Source of the DNA: Leucocoprinus leucothites
Lineage: Eukaryota > Basidiomycota > Agaricomycetes > Agaricales > Agaricaceae
Assembly: GCA_013368445.1 (NCBI GenBank)
Contig: JAACJO010000007.1
Span: 372,001-436,000 of the forward strand
Reading direction: 5' to 3'
Length of the DNA stretch: 64,000 bases
Position 1 is the first letter of the stretch. Each line of letters begins with the position of its first letter. A program made the translations under genes and the position numbers. This document shows, one piece after another, positions 32,723 to 46,245 of the stretch. The notes beneath the pieces were generated by a model. The model searched no databases, was not told the origin of the DNA, and worked only from the letters and a program-made list of their open reading frames with translations.

Positions 32723-33916
32723 ATGTCGGTGGCCACAAAAAACCCGTTTGCCATCCTCGATGGTCTGTCTCTCTCTCCTCCCCTTGTTATCTTACTCTCA
32801 TCTCATTCTCATAGCTGAGGACTCCTCTCGGCCCTCCACTCCTGCCGCCCCCTCCTCCAAGGCTGCTCCCCAAGCCCCTGTTGCCTCCACTCGCGGAACG
32901 CAGAAGACTAGGGGCCCTGCTTCTCGTGGCGGCAAGTACTACCCTCGCGGCGGTAGATCTGGTCCAAGAGACTCTAATCAGCCACCGGCAGAGGAGCCCG
33001 TAACTGAAAACCAGAGGAAATGTGAGCTTGTCATCTCTTGGCCAGCGATCGAGATCAAGATCCTGGCCCCTTTCTTGTCCCCATGTTGACTTTCTTTTCT
33101 TCCTCCTCCTCCAGCTGAGGGCCGTGGTAGGGGTCGTGGAAACCGTGGAGGACCTACTCGTGGTGGTCGCCGCCCCTTCGATAGGCACAGCCAGACCGGC
33201 AAGACGTGCGCTCATCTCTATTACAAGCTTTTCCAGTTGATAATCTCATATCTATCTCTTTTAGCGACTCTGACAAGAAAGTGCACCAGGGCTGGGGAGG
33301 TGATGAGGGCACCACCGAGCTAAAGGCTGAAGAAGCTGCTGTCAGCGATGCCGCTGCCGAAGCTACTCCCGAGACCCCCGCAGACGATGCTGAACCTGCT
33401 GCTGCTGACGCTCAGCCCGAAGCTCGTCCCCGCAGGGAGCGCGAACCAGAGGAGGAGGACAACACCCTCACTCTTGATCAGTACCTTGCTAAACAGAAGG
33501 AGACAGAACTTGCCCTCCCTAAGATCGAGGCTACCCGTCAAGCCAACGAAGGTGCCGATGGTGACCTCTGGAAAGATGCTGTTGCCATTACCAAGAACGA
33601 AGATGAAGAATCCTATTTCATCGGCAAGGTATTTTGTCCCTGTCATTCTTCACCCTTTCTTCGCTCACTCCCTTTTTCTCAACAGACCAAGTCCGCACCC
33701 AAGGCTCGTACCAAGAAGGAGGAAAAGGTCTTCATTGAGATTGATGGACGTTTCGATCGTCCTGAGCGTGGAGGTCGTGGTCGTGGCCGTGGTGCTGGTG
33801 ATAGGGGTCGTGGTACTGGTCGTGGCCGTGGTGGCCCTCGTGGTGGACCCCGCCAGAATGGTACCCCTGGTAACCTTAACGTCGACGACCAGACCGCTTT
33901 CCCGTCGCTCGCTTGA
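32723..33916 (+). CDS. STM1: Stm1/SERBP1-like ribosome-associated RGG protein
   Basis: Five exons (32723-32762, 32815-33021, 33115-33205, 33265-33628, 33686-33916), 310 aa. Starts MSVATKNPFAIL, the N-terminal box of Stm1/HABP4. Ala/Pro/Gly-rich region with basic RGG-type blocks (EGRGRGRGNRGGPTRGGRRP), the family signature DSDKKVHQGWGGDEG, an acidic Ala/Glu stretch, TLDQYLAKQKETELALP, and a C-terminal RGG block (RGRGRGAGDRGRGTGRGRGG) ending DDQTAFPSLA. Stm1/SERBP1 proteins clamp idle 80S ribosomes and block the mRNA channel. The first exon is only 40 nt. Strong assignment. Confidence 0.92.
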
Positions 33917-34322
33917 TCAGCACTCTATGTTACAGTGTATAGCAAAAATATGTGTCTGATAGGGTTGAAGGAGTCGTGATCAGTGTTGTCTGTAGTTTCT
34001 CTTTTGTTCCATTATCTGTTTTTTGGCCTCCCTGCTCGCTCTCTCTGACTCTCTCTTCACTGTCACGATCTATCAAATCAATAAATTTATGCCAAACAAA
34101 CTTGATCCCCTCGCCGATCTGGGGTGATAATGTTTTCGGGTCAGCCAGTGTCCTCGCTTATCACACGTGTATCTATGTAACCGGTGTCTCTGCATTATCC
34201 TTGTCATGCCGTAACTCTTTTAATTACCCGTCCTTTGCCACCGCAGTGGCATCGAGGCTCAAGCCACTGTCATCCATCCAACTCGCTTCTCACCCCCACC
34301 ACTGCCAAGTCATTTCTGGGAA
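33917..34322. other. Intergenic region
   Basis: About 400 bp between two plus-strand genes. Holds the 3' UTR of the Stm1-like gene and the promoter of the phosphatase gene. No further element recognised. Confidence 0.35.
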
Positions 34323-35518
34323 ATGCCTCTGGAGAAGATATACATCGCTCGCCACGGTGGGTCACCACATCACCCCTCAGCTTGACCAAACTCCACCTTA
34401 CACTACACTAATCAGGTTTTAGGCTTAACTGGCTCACCACCACCTGGCAAGTAACTTTTACCTTAGATAAACGACTTTTTATTGAATAGCCTCAAACTCA
34501 CAAGGAAGAGTCCAACTGGACTTCCTCGCGATCCTCCCCTTGCCGCCTACGGAGAAGTAAAATGATTTCACGTTTGAAAACGGATGGGGTCTAGTAGACT
34601 GACGTACGTATTGTAGACGCAAGCAAAAGAACTCGCGGATTATTTCTTGAATCTACCAGAAGACGAGAGACCCACAGCGATCTTCTCTTCTCCATACTGT
34701 AAGACTTCTATTTCCAGCACGAAAAGATTCATATCCACAATAACTGATCGGGGATCATCCTCTAGACCGTTGTCTTCAAACTTCGCAGCCGACAGCAAAA
34801 GCCCTCAATCTCCCAATATACGTCGAACACGGTTCGTTGCGCCACTGATTGTCAAAAGGTCATCTGCTTCAATTTCCTGTCCAGGATTATCAGAGTGGTA
34901 TTCCCCAGTTGCACCAGGAACAGGCCTCCATCCACGTCCAGCATCAGCCACATCTCTCAAGTCCTACTTTCCCGAAATCGACCCACAATGGTCATCTCTT
35001 TGGTACCCCTCCCAAAAAGGCGAAGATGTATCTGAGGTCCATGACCGCTCCGACGGATTCCTCGGAGTGTTTGCCCCAGAGCTGGACAGATTTTTCGAAG
35101 GGAAACATCAGCGAATCTTGCTGGTTAGCCATGCCGCCACAGTGATCACCCTCGTTCGATCCCTGGTTGGCGTCAGGGAATTACCTCTTCGTGTCGGCTG
35201 TTGTTCATTATCCGAGCTCATAACCAAACCCCAAGAGAATGGGCTAGTGCCAAACAACGGGAAGAAGGTCATCGGTGCTTGGAAGCCGATAAAGCTTGCG
35301 GACGGATCCCATCTCGAAAAGGGTGCTTCGAGAGAATGGGGATTTGAGCATATAGAAATCGATGCTGGAAAGGTATCATTTCATCACTACCCCTCGTGCA
35401 GTATTCTCACAGACTAACACAAAATGTCACATAGGTCGTCAACGATCCAGGTGTGCCTGGTACCGAAAACCTCTCAGAGGGCCCCACAGGGGCACAAGTT
35501 GTACACAGTCTACTATAA
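34323..35518 (+). CDS. Histidine phosphatase (phosphoglycerate-mutase-like)
   Basis: Seven exons (34323-34356, 34416-34450, 34509-34556, 34617-34698, 34766-34831, 34885-35372, 35435-35518), 278 aa. Catalytic RHG motif in IYIARHGFRLNW, then SPTGLPRDPPLAAYGE, FSSPYYRCLQT, EHGLSEWYSP and the second active-site His in LLVSHAATVITL. It belongs to the fungal cytosolic branch related to the phosphatase half of TFIIIC tau55, but no TFIIIC-specific extension is present. Natural substrate unknown. The exon 3 acceptor (GGAAG at 34504-34508) was picked because it restores the family W-x-SPTG spacing; an alternative with a GC donor exists. Other junctions are clear. Confidence 0.88.
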
Positions 35519-35621
35519 ACAATCTAGAAATTGACACACCTGCCGGTTACTTCTGTCTAATGATACACTCTATATTACAAGACCGGTCAGAAACGAAATG
35601 ATGCAATACACGAGAACAAGA

Positions 35622-36975
35622 CTAAATCTTGATCCAAGCACTTGCATAGCTGACGCTGGACTCGGAAACCTTGGTAACCTGGGCACTCTGGTCATACTTG
35701 ACCCACGTGCAAGACGCCTTCTTCCCAGACGCCCCTTCCAGACGTGCAAGTGCGCCCCACAGAACGCCGATGGGATGGCGTCCGCAAATCGTGTTCGACG
35801 TCGCGTTGAGATACTTGTGGAAATCGGTATGGGCCGTCAACGCGGTCCTGTCTTTATCACCCAAGATACCCATGGCTGCATGGTCCAATTGGGTGATAGA
35901 CTCCCAGATCCTGTAATCCTTCTCTGGGGGACTCGCTCTAGTGGCGTGCCAGCCTTCGCCTTGGGGACTGTTTGGTTTAGGGTAATAAAAGGTATAATCG
36001 AATCTCTGGCCCCTTGATCGTGTCTCTAGTTCAGCATTCAATCAATGAAGGCGTTGTTGGAGCAACGAACCAATGGCAGAAATCGCTGGAAATGATGAAG
36101 ACATTGCCCTCTTGAGCGAGATACGGTGCGAGCAATTCTCCGTACTGAAGTTCAGCAGCTGGCTCTAGATTGCCAACTAGAATCGGCACGATTTTGATGT
36201 CCTTGCTGATGATGCAACCCGCTTAACTACTGTTAATGAGCGATAAAAGCGCTGAGTCGACTCACCCCTCACAGACCTTGCGTAGATAGGGTAATTGCAT
36301 CTCAATACTATGCTCTTTCTCATCCACGCCCAAGGTCATCCACTCAAAACTTCCTTTGGCATACAGCTCGTTGACGGCTGGAAAAGGCCCGTGTCGATCA
36401 GCACGGGAGTTGTTAAGCGCTGGTTGAGAATCACCGTACTTGCCGTATCCACTGGTAATGTTCCGATTGGGGTGTCATAAGTGTGGCATCTAGTTAGTGC
36501 ACACGTCTTAAGACCCCAATGGTGCGAAGGACCAAGGATGAAGACTCGACGACTGTTCGAGAGTGACCACAAGATGAGTCAGGAGGGCGCCTAACGTGAG
36601 TAGGGGGGAAGCTGAACCAACGTGGTGGACGGATCGATGCACTTGTAAGCCCAAGCAGCGTTCTCGCCAGAATAAGCATATCCCGCATGTCTGTATCACA
36701 TTAGAAAATTAGCCAGAACTTGAACAACTGTGACCGTACGGTGCGATGATGGCCTTGCATCCCGGAGCTGGGAACTCCTGTCCAGTCTTAGGGCGGACTT
36801 GGCCTAACCAACCAAGTAGATCTGCTGTAAGCTGTGGTGCTTTAAGAGTATATTAGGCGAAATAGTTTGCATCTCCCGTCGTAATCGTCGCACCATTGCT
36901 GGTATACCAAGAACCTGCATGAGCTGCGCCCCTAAAACGGTTCTCCTCTTGATAGTAGTATTGGGCTTGGTCCAT
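35622..36975 (-). CDS. MHO1: MEMO1 / Mho1 family protein
   Basis: Seven exons (36975-36894, 36839-36740, 36690-36622, 36552-36440, 36377-36266, 36205-36071, 36012-35622), 333 aa. Conserved blocks in order: AAHAGSWYTSN, APHAGYAYSG, RRVFILGPSHHWGL, DEKEHSIEMQLPYL, IVPILVGNL, IISSDFCHWG, DHAAMGILGD and CGRHPIGVLWGAL. The His/His/Cys residues that bind metal in human MEMO1 are all kept. The fold resembles class III extradiol dioxygenases; reported roles are copper/iron handling and redox signalling. About 30 residues between DYTFYY and IWESI are longer than in many homologues. Convergent with the phosphatase gene, 103 bp apart. Confidence 0.93.
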
Positions 36976-37277
36976 GAAGGCGGGCACAAGCCTGTTCTAG
37001 AGAGAAAGTATGTGTATGTGTGAATATGAAATGACTGAGGACGTCGGAGATCGATAATGAACAATCCGCAACTGATGTTGATGCTTGGAAGCCAACAACA
37101 TGCCCAAAAAGGGTAGCTCAAGGCTCTCAGCCATCGGGATAATCATCTGTAGACAGTCGTCATCACACATCCACATCGATTTTTCCAAGTCACTCGTTGA
37201 GCATAATCATCGCATGTGCATTATTGCATATTGAGAAAATACATGGAAAGGAATGCAGGAGACAAACACGCGACAAT
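36976..37277. promoter_or_regulatory. Upstream region of the MEMO1 gene
   Basis: About 300 bp between the MEMO1 start and the eL32 stop (both minus). Only shadow frames are present. Assigned as MEMO1 promoter plus eL32 3' UTR. Confidence 0.35.
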
Positions 37278-37873
37278 TTACTCTTCCGACCGCAGACGAG
37301 CAGCAGGGTTTGTGACCTTGATTCCGAGAACTTTGGCCCTATAGTAGGATCGTCAGCACATTATGTGAGGATGTTCCGGAATATGTACCTGTCCAGAATG
37401 GCGGTGCGGTTGCGGCTGCTCACGTTATGGGCGATCTCAGCAGCGAAACTCTTGTTGTGCATAAGGAGAAGATCAACCTCTCGGACGTTGTTAACAAGGA
37501 ACTTCTTAAGGCCGTTGGGGAGGAGGTGGCGTGTCTGAACTTGGCATGAGAAGACAGTATTGTCGAAGGCCGTGAACATTATCGTACCTTCTTGTTGCTG
37601 CCGTAGCCGATCTGAATACGAGGTTAAACGCGGCACAAGACAAGACCAAATTGGCGGCATACCTTGGGCATGGCTGTCTGACCCTTGAAGCGACGCCTCA
37701 CCCTGTTATCAATACCCTTGGGTTTCCGCCATGCCTCCTTTACGCTGTGGTACCGGTCTGATTGATGGCGCCTGGAAAACGAAAATTAGGTCGAGCTGGA
37801 AGAATTGGACGCGAATGTGGACAAACTTGAACTTGTTGGTGCGCTTTTTGACAATGGGGATCTTGACGGCCAT
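37278..37873 (-). CDS. RPL32: 60S ribosomal protein eL32
   Basis: Five exons (37873-37827, 37771-37663, 37611-37588, 37534-37389, 37338-37278), 128 aa. Reads [20 protein letters not shown], then [56 protein letters not shown] and ends in [10 protein letters not shown]. Complete and canonical. An intron-like acceptor (TTAATAG) sits six bases before the ATG, so the transcript probably has at least one upstream exon; see the separate entry at 37874-38727. Confidence 0.97.
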
Positions 37874-38727
37874 GATGGTCTATTAAGACAGATATAAGAT
37901 GTAAGCCACACTGAGGCCTCGAAAACGGAGTCGAGCCAAATGAGATCAAGAGTGTAATCCAAGCGTCCAAGGTCGCATCCAGCCCAAATTCCACCATTCG
38001 ACCGCACAAAGATGCATTAACAGCACAGTGTACGCCTCAGAAGTATTTCTACGGCAGTTCAGAGCGACGAAGGGCATACTCACAGGTCTTTTGGGCTTGA
38101 GGGTAACGGCGTTGACACCACTCACTGGAAGACGATGGGCCTCGTCGGATTATGTAAGTCGTGAGACCCCGAACACCCCATCAAACCTTTCAAATTGATC
38201 TCAAGCTTCTTGATGACAGATGAAACGTTAGCCATGTATATTTTATGCCCTTGGAAGATTGTGCCGCTTTGATGACAATCATACGCTCTTGGGTTAGGAA
38301 CGTTGCGACGCCCAACACCCAACATCACTGTACCACAGCCAAGAAGGAGCTGTGGAGTAGAGAGCTGTGCATCGGGCCGGGGCATGCCGTTGAGTTTTAA
38401 AAATGGAAGAATTCCGACAGTGACTGTCTGCGCCAAGCAGACGGGATACAGGGAAGACGGCAAAGATATTGAGACCAGGAGCCGTAGGCTTGCCTGTAAA
38501 GAACAAAAGGTCGACAAGCGAAAAGGAGGGGAAGGGAGGAAGGACTGTGGCTGGGACATGGGAAAGTAGAGTGGACCGGGGTCCTGAGTCGACGCAAAAG
38601 AGACGATCATCAGAGTCCACTGGGCAGCGCCACTTTTCCTAGCGACTCAGCCAGCCTCCGCTGAGTGCTTTCTTATAACTTGCATCCAAGTCTCTTCCCC
38701 GCCCACTTGTATTTCCCGCCGTGATTT
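37874..38727. promoter_or_regulatory. eL32 leader exons and divergent promoter to the kinase gene
   Basis: On the minus strand, exon-like segments lie upstream of eL32: one from an ATG at about 38236 (MANVSSVIKKLEINLK), and one reading VSGVNAVTLKPKRP to a donor CCT|GTGAGT near 38084. Spliced to the TTAATAG acceptor at 37880-37886 they would stay in frame with eL32. They are more likely 5' UTR exons of a ribosomal protein gene than a coding extension. The rest is promoter sequence shared with the plus-strand kinase that starts at 38728. Confidence 0.4.
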
Positions 38728-40557
38728 ATGCTTTCTGCCCCTGCCATCGATCTCAGCTATGACGACGATGATTGGTCGCTTCCGCGTCCCCCAAAGCTTT
38801 ATCGGGCAGCCAGCGTTGGTAGCTGGGGTGTAACATCCATTGGGCGAGGGTTTGACTGGACAAAATCTGACAGCGAGTGTCAGCCCAGCGGGTCGGAACG
38901 GCCGCAAGAGAAGCAGGCGGAAGCAATTCCACAGAATTCACCCATCCCAGAGGCTCGGACCCCGAAGAATAACGTGCAAAAGTCGCCTGCTCTTCCCCTG
39001 CTCTCAAAACCACCACCACCAACACTCACCCCTATGTCCTCCTCTCCTCTTATCCCTCATGACTCCCTTCTCTCCCGTCCACCTGCATCTCATCCCTCTC
39101 CTGCTCCTTCACTATCCTCTGTCCGCCCTCCACCCTCTCGCTCCCCCTCTTCTCCCCGTCCTCGTCGTCGCTCTTCCCAGCAACGAGTATCTCTCATTGC
39201 TGGTAGAGTATCAATTGCCCCCATAGAACCCCCGTCTCCCCCACCGATGCTACCTCAGAGCCTTAAGCGCGCAGGGAGCACAAGTAGTCTCCTGAGCGTA
39301 ACTGCAAGCACTCGCGCACCTTCCCCCTCAGAAGAGCGCACATTCCTCGGTGAAAGAAGCATCTCAGAGTTTCTCATAGAAGGCGATATCGGGAGGGGTG
39401 CATATGGGCTCGTGAAACGAGGAAGAGAAATCTATGCCGACGGTTCGGTTGGAGTAAGCCTTATCGCCCTTTTCATATCCATCAGTTCCCTGAGGCAATT
39501 GAACCGTAGCCGCCTCTGGTGATTAAACAAGTCATCAAGTCGCGCATCCTGGCGGATTGCTGGAAAAAGCATCCTGTACACGGAACGATACCAATTGAAA
39601 TTTATGTCATGTCAGCCATCTCCAACACCTCATATGTGCTACCACCCCGGCGACCATGGGATCCCGCGAGACACAAAGCCACAAAGTCTGGCGATGAAGT
39701 AGACGATAAACTGCAAGACGACTGGTTTGAGGGCAAAGTCATCAAAGGGCATCCTAATATCTGTCCCCTGCTTGACTTCTTTGAGGACAACCACTACTAC
39801 TACCTGATTCTCCCCTCCTCAATACCTGAACGATCACCTAACGAGGCACCTGCTCCCTCAGACCTCTTTGACTTGGTGGAATCGTTTCCTCAAGGTCTAC
39901 CACCAAGCTCAATACGAACATATCTTGGTCAAATCGCAGATGCTTTGACCTTCTTACACTCTCAGGGCATTGGTTCGTTTCTGCTCCTCGTGATTCAACT
40001 CCTGCTGACTACTTCTTAGTCCATAGGGACGTCAAGGACGAAAATGTTGTGCTTGGTCCAGATGGCAAGTGTATTCTGATTGACTTCGGAAGTTCTGGGT
40101 TGGTTAAGAAGGGTGGCTGGGATACTTTCAGTGGAACGCAAGTCGACTCCTTTAACCACATGTGTATTCTACCTCATTGGACATCTTTAGGCTCGACTAT
40201 GCTGGTCCAGAGATTTTACGTGGTGAACGTTACTATGGAAAAGAACAAGACGTCTGGGCCTTTGGCGTGGTTGCATATGTTCTCCTCGTTGGAGAGTGTC
40301 CCTTTATGACGATGGCGGAAGCGCAGGACGGCCTTGAGTCTCCATTTGCAAATGCGTCCATTGCTTTAGACGAGCGTTGCGCAGATGGGAAGGAAGCGGA
40401 TGGAGAGGAAGAAGACGGCGGCGGTGCACTTGGAGATGCCGCTGTTCTTGTTCGCGCATGCCTCCGCGTTGACGTCAATGCCCGGCCCACTTTCGAAAAG
40501 ATACTGCAATGCCGCTTCCTGTCTGGAAACGGTGGCTGGGGCATGAAAGATCCTTAG
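38728..40557 (+). CDS. PAS-kinase-type Ser/Thr protein kinase
   Basis: Four exons (38728-39453, 39510-39972, 40020-40137, 40191-40557), 557 aa. The first 210 residues are Ser/Pro-rich and disordered. The kinase domain follows: IGRGAYGLVKRG (Gly loop), VIKQVIK (ATP lysine), VHRDVKDENVVLG (catalytic loop), LIDFGSSGLVKKGGWDTFSG (DFG), TLDYAGPEILRGERY and DVWAFGVVAYVLLVGECPF. The activation segment is that of PASK/Psk1, which couples nutrient state to glycogen and translation control. No PAS domain is visible in the called region. A start further upstream is possible but not supported. Intron 3 (40138-40190) has a GC donor (AAC|GCAAGT); only this junction yields TLDYAGPE. Confidence 0.87.
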
Positions 40558-43165
<2,608 letters not shown>

Positions 43166-43476
43166 ATTAGAGTTGAACTTTTGCATTGCTTTTTCCTTCA
43201 CTCTTTTCTTATTTCTTCATCGGTACTCACGTTGCTACACTCTGCTTTCACGACATCATCTGTATCTCTCATAACGAAGCTGGTGGCGGGTTACCTCGTC
43301 GCATGTCCCATCGATGTATTAAAATTTCAAGAATCGCTTCGCGTCATGTTGTTGTTGTATATAGGATAAGGCGTAATGCGAACAGAGAGTGTTTGCAACA
43401 TGAACCGGTGTGACATTACCGAGGCACCCATATTATATCATTTACGGTCAAGTGCTATTGTTGAAGCTGATTCAAC
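43166..43476. other. Convergent 3' intergenic spacer
   Basis: About 310 bp between the EF-1alpha stop and the dienelactone hydrolase stop. It presumably holds both 3' UTRs. Confidence 0.4.
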
Positions 43477-44979
43477 CTAACAGACGTGCGCTGGCGTCGT
43501 ATCGCCGGCTTGACGTGGACCAAGATCTCTCCCGATAGTTCTTTCGAAGACCTCCATCATGAAACTAAACAGAGATCGTGTCAATGCCGCATCCCATCGT
43601 CCTTTGGAATGCTCATCGCGGATGAATGCATGTTGCGCTTGAACTTCCAAAAACTAGAGAAGCGTTTAGAGAGCTTTCAAGAGATCCAAGGCGGATTAGG
43701 CTCACCGAGCAGGTCACATTGGCGTCTTCAAGAGTTTTGCGAATAAGGTCCCTTCCCTGGCGTGGAACGTGGGTGTCCTAATTCAAATAAGAATGGAAAT
43801 TCAAGTCGAGAGGAAAACGTCACAACTTGTTTGCCAAAAATCATCTATAAAAAGTACACTTAGACAGGTATATTGGAGTTTGGACACGTTAACCCACCAC
43901 AATCTCGCCCTTTCCGGACAGGTCTCCGTTGCGCACTTTGATAAGAGTATCATCATTCTTGTCCTTGCCTAAGGTAGCACTGTGGATGTCGGTTGCGAAG
44001 AAACAGACAGACGCTAGGACCCTAGAGTCGAAGGCGGCCTAGTAGCCAGTAGGCAGAGTGAACCAGATTCCGAGACCGATGAAGATAATGCCGCGCACTC
44101 TAAATGCCTGTTTTCAACCCTCAACGGCTGGTTTCAGCGTAATACCATCAGGAAAGACATACCAGATGACCACCCAAGCACATCCCAGTTGCTGTTGTAG
44201 TCTGTGTATCAGGACGTCAGTTCTCAGTCTCGGCACTGAATCTTACCAGCGATGCGTCCGTTACAGTTCTCCAGGCCAGACAGCAAATCAACAGACAACG
44301 TCGCGTCCTTGTTTAAGCAGATGGCGTTTAACTTAAATGCTCCAGTCGATTGCTGTTGGATTCACCTCGTCGTATGCGGCAACCAGCTTCTCGATCTATT
44401 TGCGGTAGAGTGAGCAGATACATAGCAAAAAGTAGGAACATATATACCTTGTAATTGTTCCCTCTGTCTGTGCCTGAAGGTGCAGTGTAAATACAAGAGC
44501 AGTTCATGGAACTATTAGAATTTCAAACCTTCCGTATCATATGGAATGGCTTCGGGCCCCTCAAACTCGTGATAAACAGAGGGACAGGCTACCACGGAGA
44601 GATTCAGATGGGGGGGGGGGGGTTTGCATTCATCATACTACCACGTACCGACTACAAAGCCTTGGCTGGCAATTTGGCCCGCAAAGCGCTCTACAGGACT
44701 AGTCACTTGATAGATCTCACTTGAAGCCCCCGATCCAGTTCAGCCCCTGAGCACCAAGGGAACAGATGTGGCGGATCCTTACCTGAATACCACAACGCCT
44801 GTGTAGTGCCGAAAACAATATCAAAACTGGCTCGTCGCGCAAAATTAAGACGTGGGCGGCCTACCGGGGAATTTAGCCTGTGGATAATTAGGCACGTTTG
44901 GAGAGATTACATAGATCCTGATTGGGCGCCCGTTGTCAAGTTTTGAAGGAATGTCATAGTGGGTTTTGGTGATCAGCAT
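43477..44979 (-). CDS. Dienelactone hydrolase family protein
   Basis: Thirteen exons (44979-44865, 44798-44783, 44719-44649, 44588-44529, 44473-44448, 44395-44366, 44307-44247, 44191-44163, 44107-44099, 44038-43898, 43844-43827, 43777-43706, 43653-43477), 274 aa. Blocks in order: GVVVFSEIYQVTSPVERFAG, CPSVYHEFEGPEAIPYD, KIEKLVAAYDEDATLSVD, ATGMCLGGHLAFRAA (nucleophile Cys), CFFATDIHSATLG, MIFGKQDTHVP (Asp), QAQHAFIRDEHSKGRWD (His). The alpha/beta-hydrolase triad Cys-Asp-His is complete. Family members open dienelactones in aromatic breakdown, but fungal ones have varied substrates. In a simple reading the gene looks broken (in-frame stops near 44040); splicing a 9-nt exon (44099-44107) repairs it. 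An intron contains 13 consecutive C on this strand. Confidence 0.9.
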
Positions 44980-45307
44980 AGTTGAACCTTGCGCTAGTGT
45001 CTTTGGTGTAGCCCAGTGTGCACTGTGTAAAACAGGATGATAACTTGTATGGACGTTAAGTGATAAGACACGATCAATTACTGCTCCAATTGGTTACGTA
45101 CAAATAAATGTGCCTGAATCCGACGAACGTTTGTTCTGCCCATCATCCATAATACGCATGACATTTATTTAACAGATCTGTGATGAGCTGCTGTTTTCTG
45201 TCGTTTCTTGTTCGCGATTCCTTATTCTCACACCTCTACGTCGAGCCGTTAGAGACCCTCACGTTTTGCTTGTGCGATTTGAACACGTCTCGTCGCCTTG
45301 CCTAAAC
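44980..45307. promoter_or_regulatory. Bidirectional promoter, hydrolase / GNAT
   Basis: 328 bp between divergent ATGs. No confident core element seen. Confidence 0.4.
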
Positions 45308-46152
45308 ATGGAAAACAAAACACCTCGCATCCGAACACTCGTCACTGCTGATAAAAAACTCGCATTATTTGTCGTTGGGAAAGCCAACCTCGAGAGTCTC
45401 GCTGTTGCAAACCAACAAGGTAAATGAAAGGTTTAATCAACGGACGAGACTTACTCACACTCACTCGTCAGTCTACAGCCATCCCTTCGCCCTTGGCCTT
45501 TGGATGCTACTCTCCTTCGGGTTCATCTACATAATGAATTGGTGGCCCACTAGCTACCGCGGGGCCTTGGGCATTCTCGGATATCTCAAAACACTCCCGG
45601 CCTTTGCTTCGATAGCTGTCCCCTTGATGTTCCTCGTCGATTGGTAATTTCAACCCACAGCACTGCAGGCTCAGGACTGACACGCATTCTCTCAGGATCA
45701 ATCGCCCATATTTCGAGCAGCGCACTCAAGATGCAATCAAAGAAAAGGATATGTATGACCCCGTCAAATACTACAGCCAGTCACCCGCATCAGGTTTCTG
45801 GATTTTTGAGTATGGTGATACTTTTGTTGGGTTTATTGCGTTGGACGCGAACGACGCGGGCAAGACACGGAAGGGAATCATTAGGCACTTCTATATAGAA
45901 GAAGCTTACAGAAAGACCGGGATACAGGAGGATTTGCTCAATCACGCACTCACGAATGCTTTCGAGAAAAGCTCGGTCGTGGAATCGATTGAGGCAGTTG
46001 ATGCCCTTGGGTTAACTCCCTACTTGCACGGTTGCTACGAGCGGGCAGGATTTTGTCTCGGGACGGAATACCAATCAACTGGGTTCCGGGGTTGGTGGAG
46101 GTACTACAATATTATCCTCCGGAGGAAGGATTGGAAAAAGTCGAATAATTAG
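45308..46152 (+). CDS. Membrane-bound GNAT-type N-acetyltransferase
   Basis: Three exons (45308-45419, 45472-45643, 45696-46152), 246 aa. After a short N-terminus (MENKTPRIRTLVTADKKLAL) two hydrophobic segments (ALGLWMLLSFGFIYIM and ILGYLKTLPAFASIAVPLMF) form a membrane hairpin. The C-terminal half is a GNAT-like domain: GFWIFEYGDTFVGFIALDA, RKGIIRHFYIEEAYRKTGIQ in place of the acetyl-CoA loop, and CYERAGFCLG. The layout recalls NAT8-like acetyltransferases of the ER membrane, but it could be a fungus-specific branch. Acceptor substrate unknown. Confidence 0.78.
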
Positions 46153-46245
46153 ATGTATCTTACCCTGATATAGTAATTCACCTCGCCTTGCCTTCGTGTG
46201 TTTTTCGTCATAGTACTAAGGTTTGAACAAATTGTGATCCTCGCA

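Noticed and set aside
38303..38569. 88-codon plus-strand frame before the kinase
   Set aside because: Basic, low-complexity and without a splice path into the kinase that I can support; lies opposite the eL32 leader.
43990..44110. Dienelactone hydrolase pseudogene with in-frame stop (TAG after TGY)
   Set aside because: The stop lies in an intron once the 9-nt exon at 44099-44107 is recognised; the spliced product matches the family without gaps.
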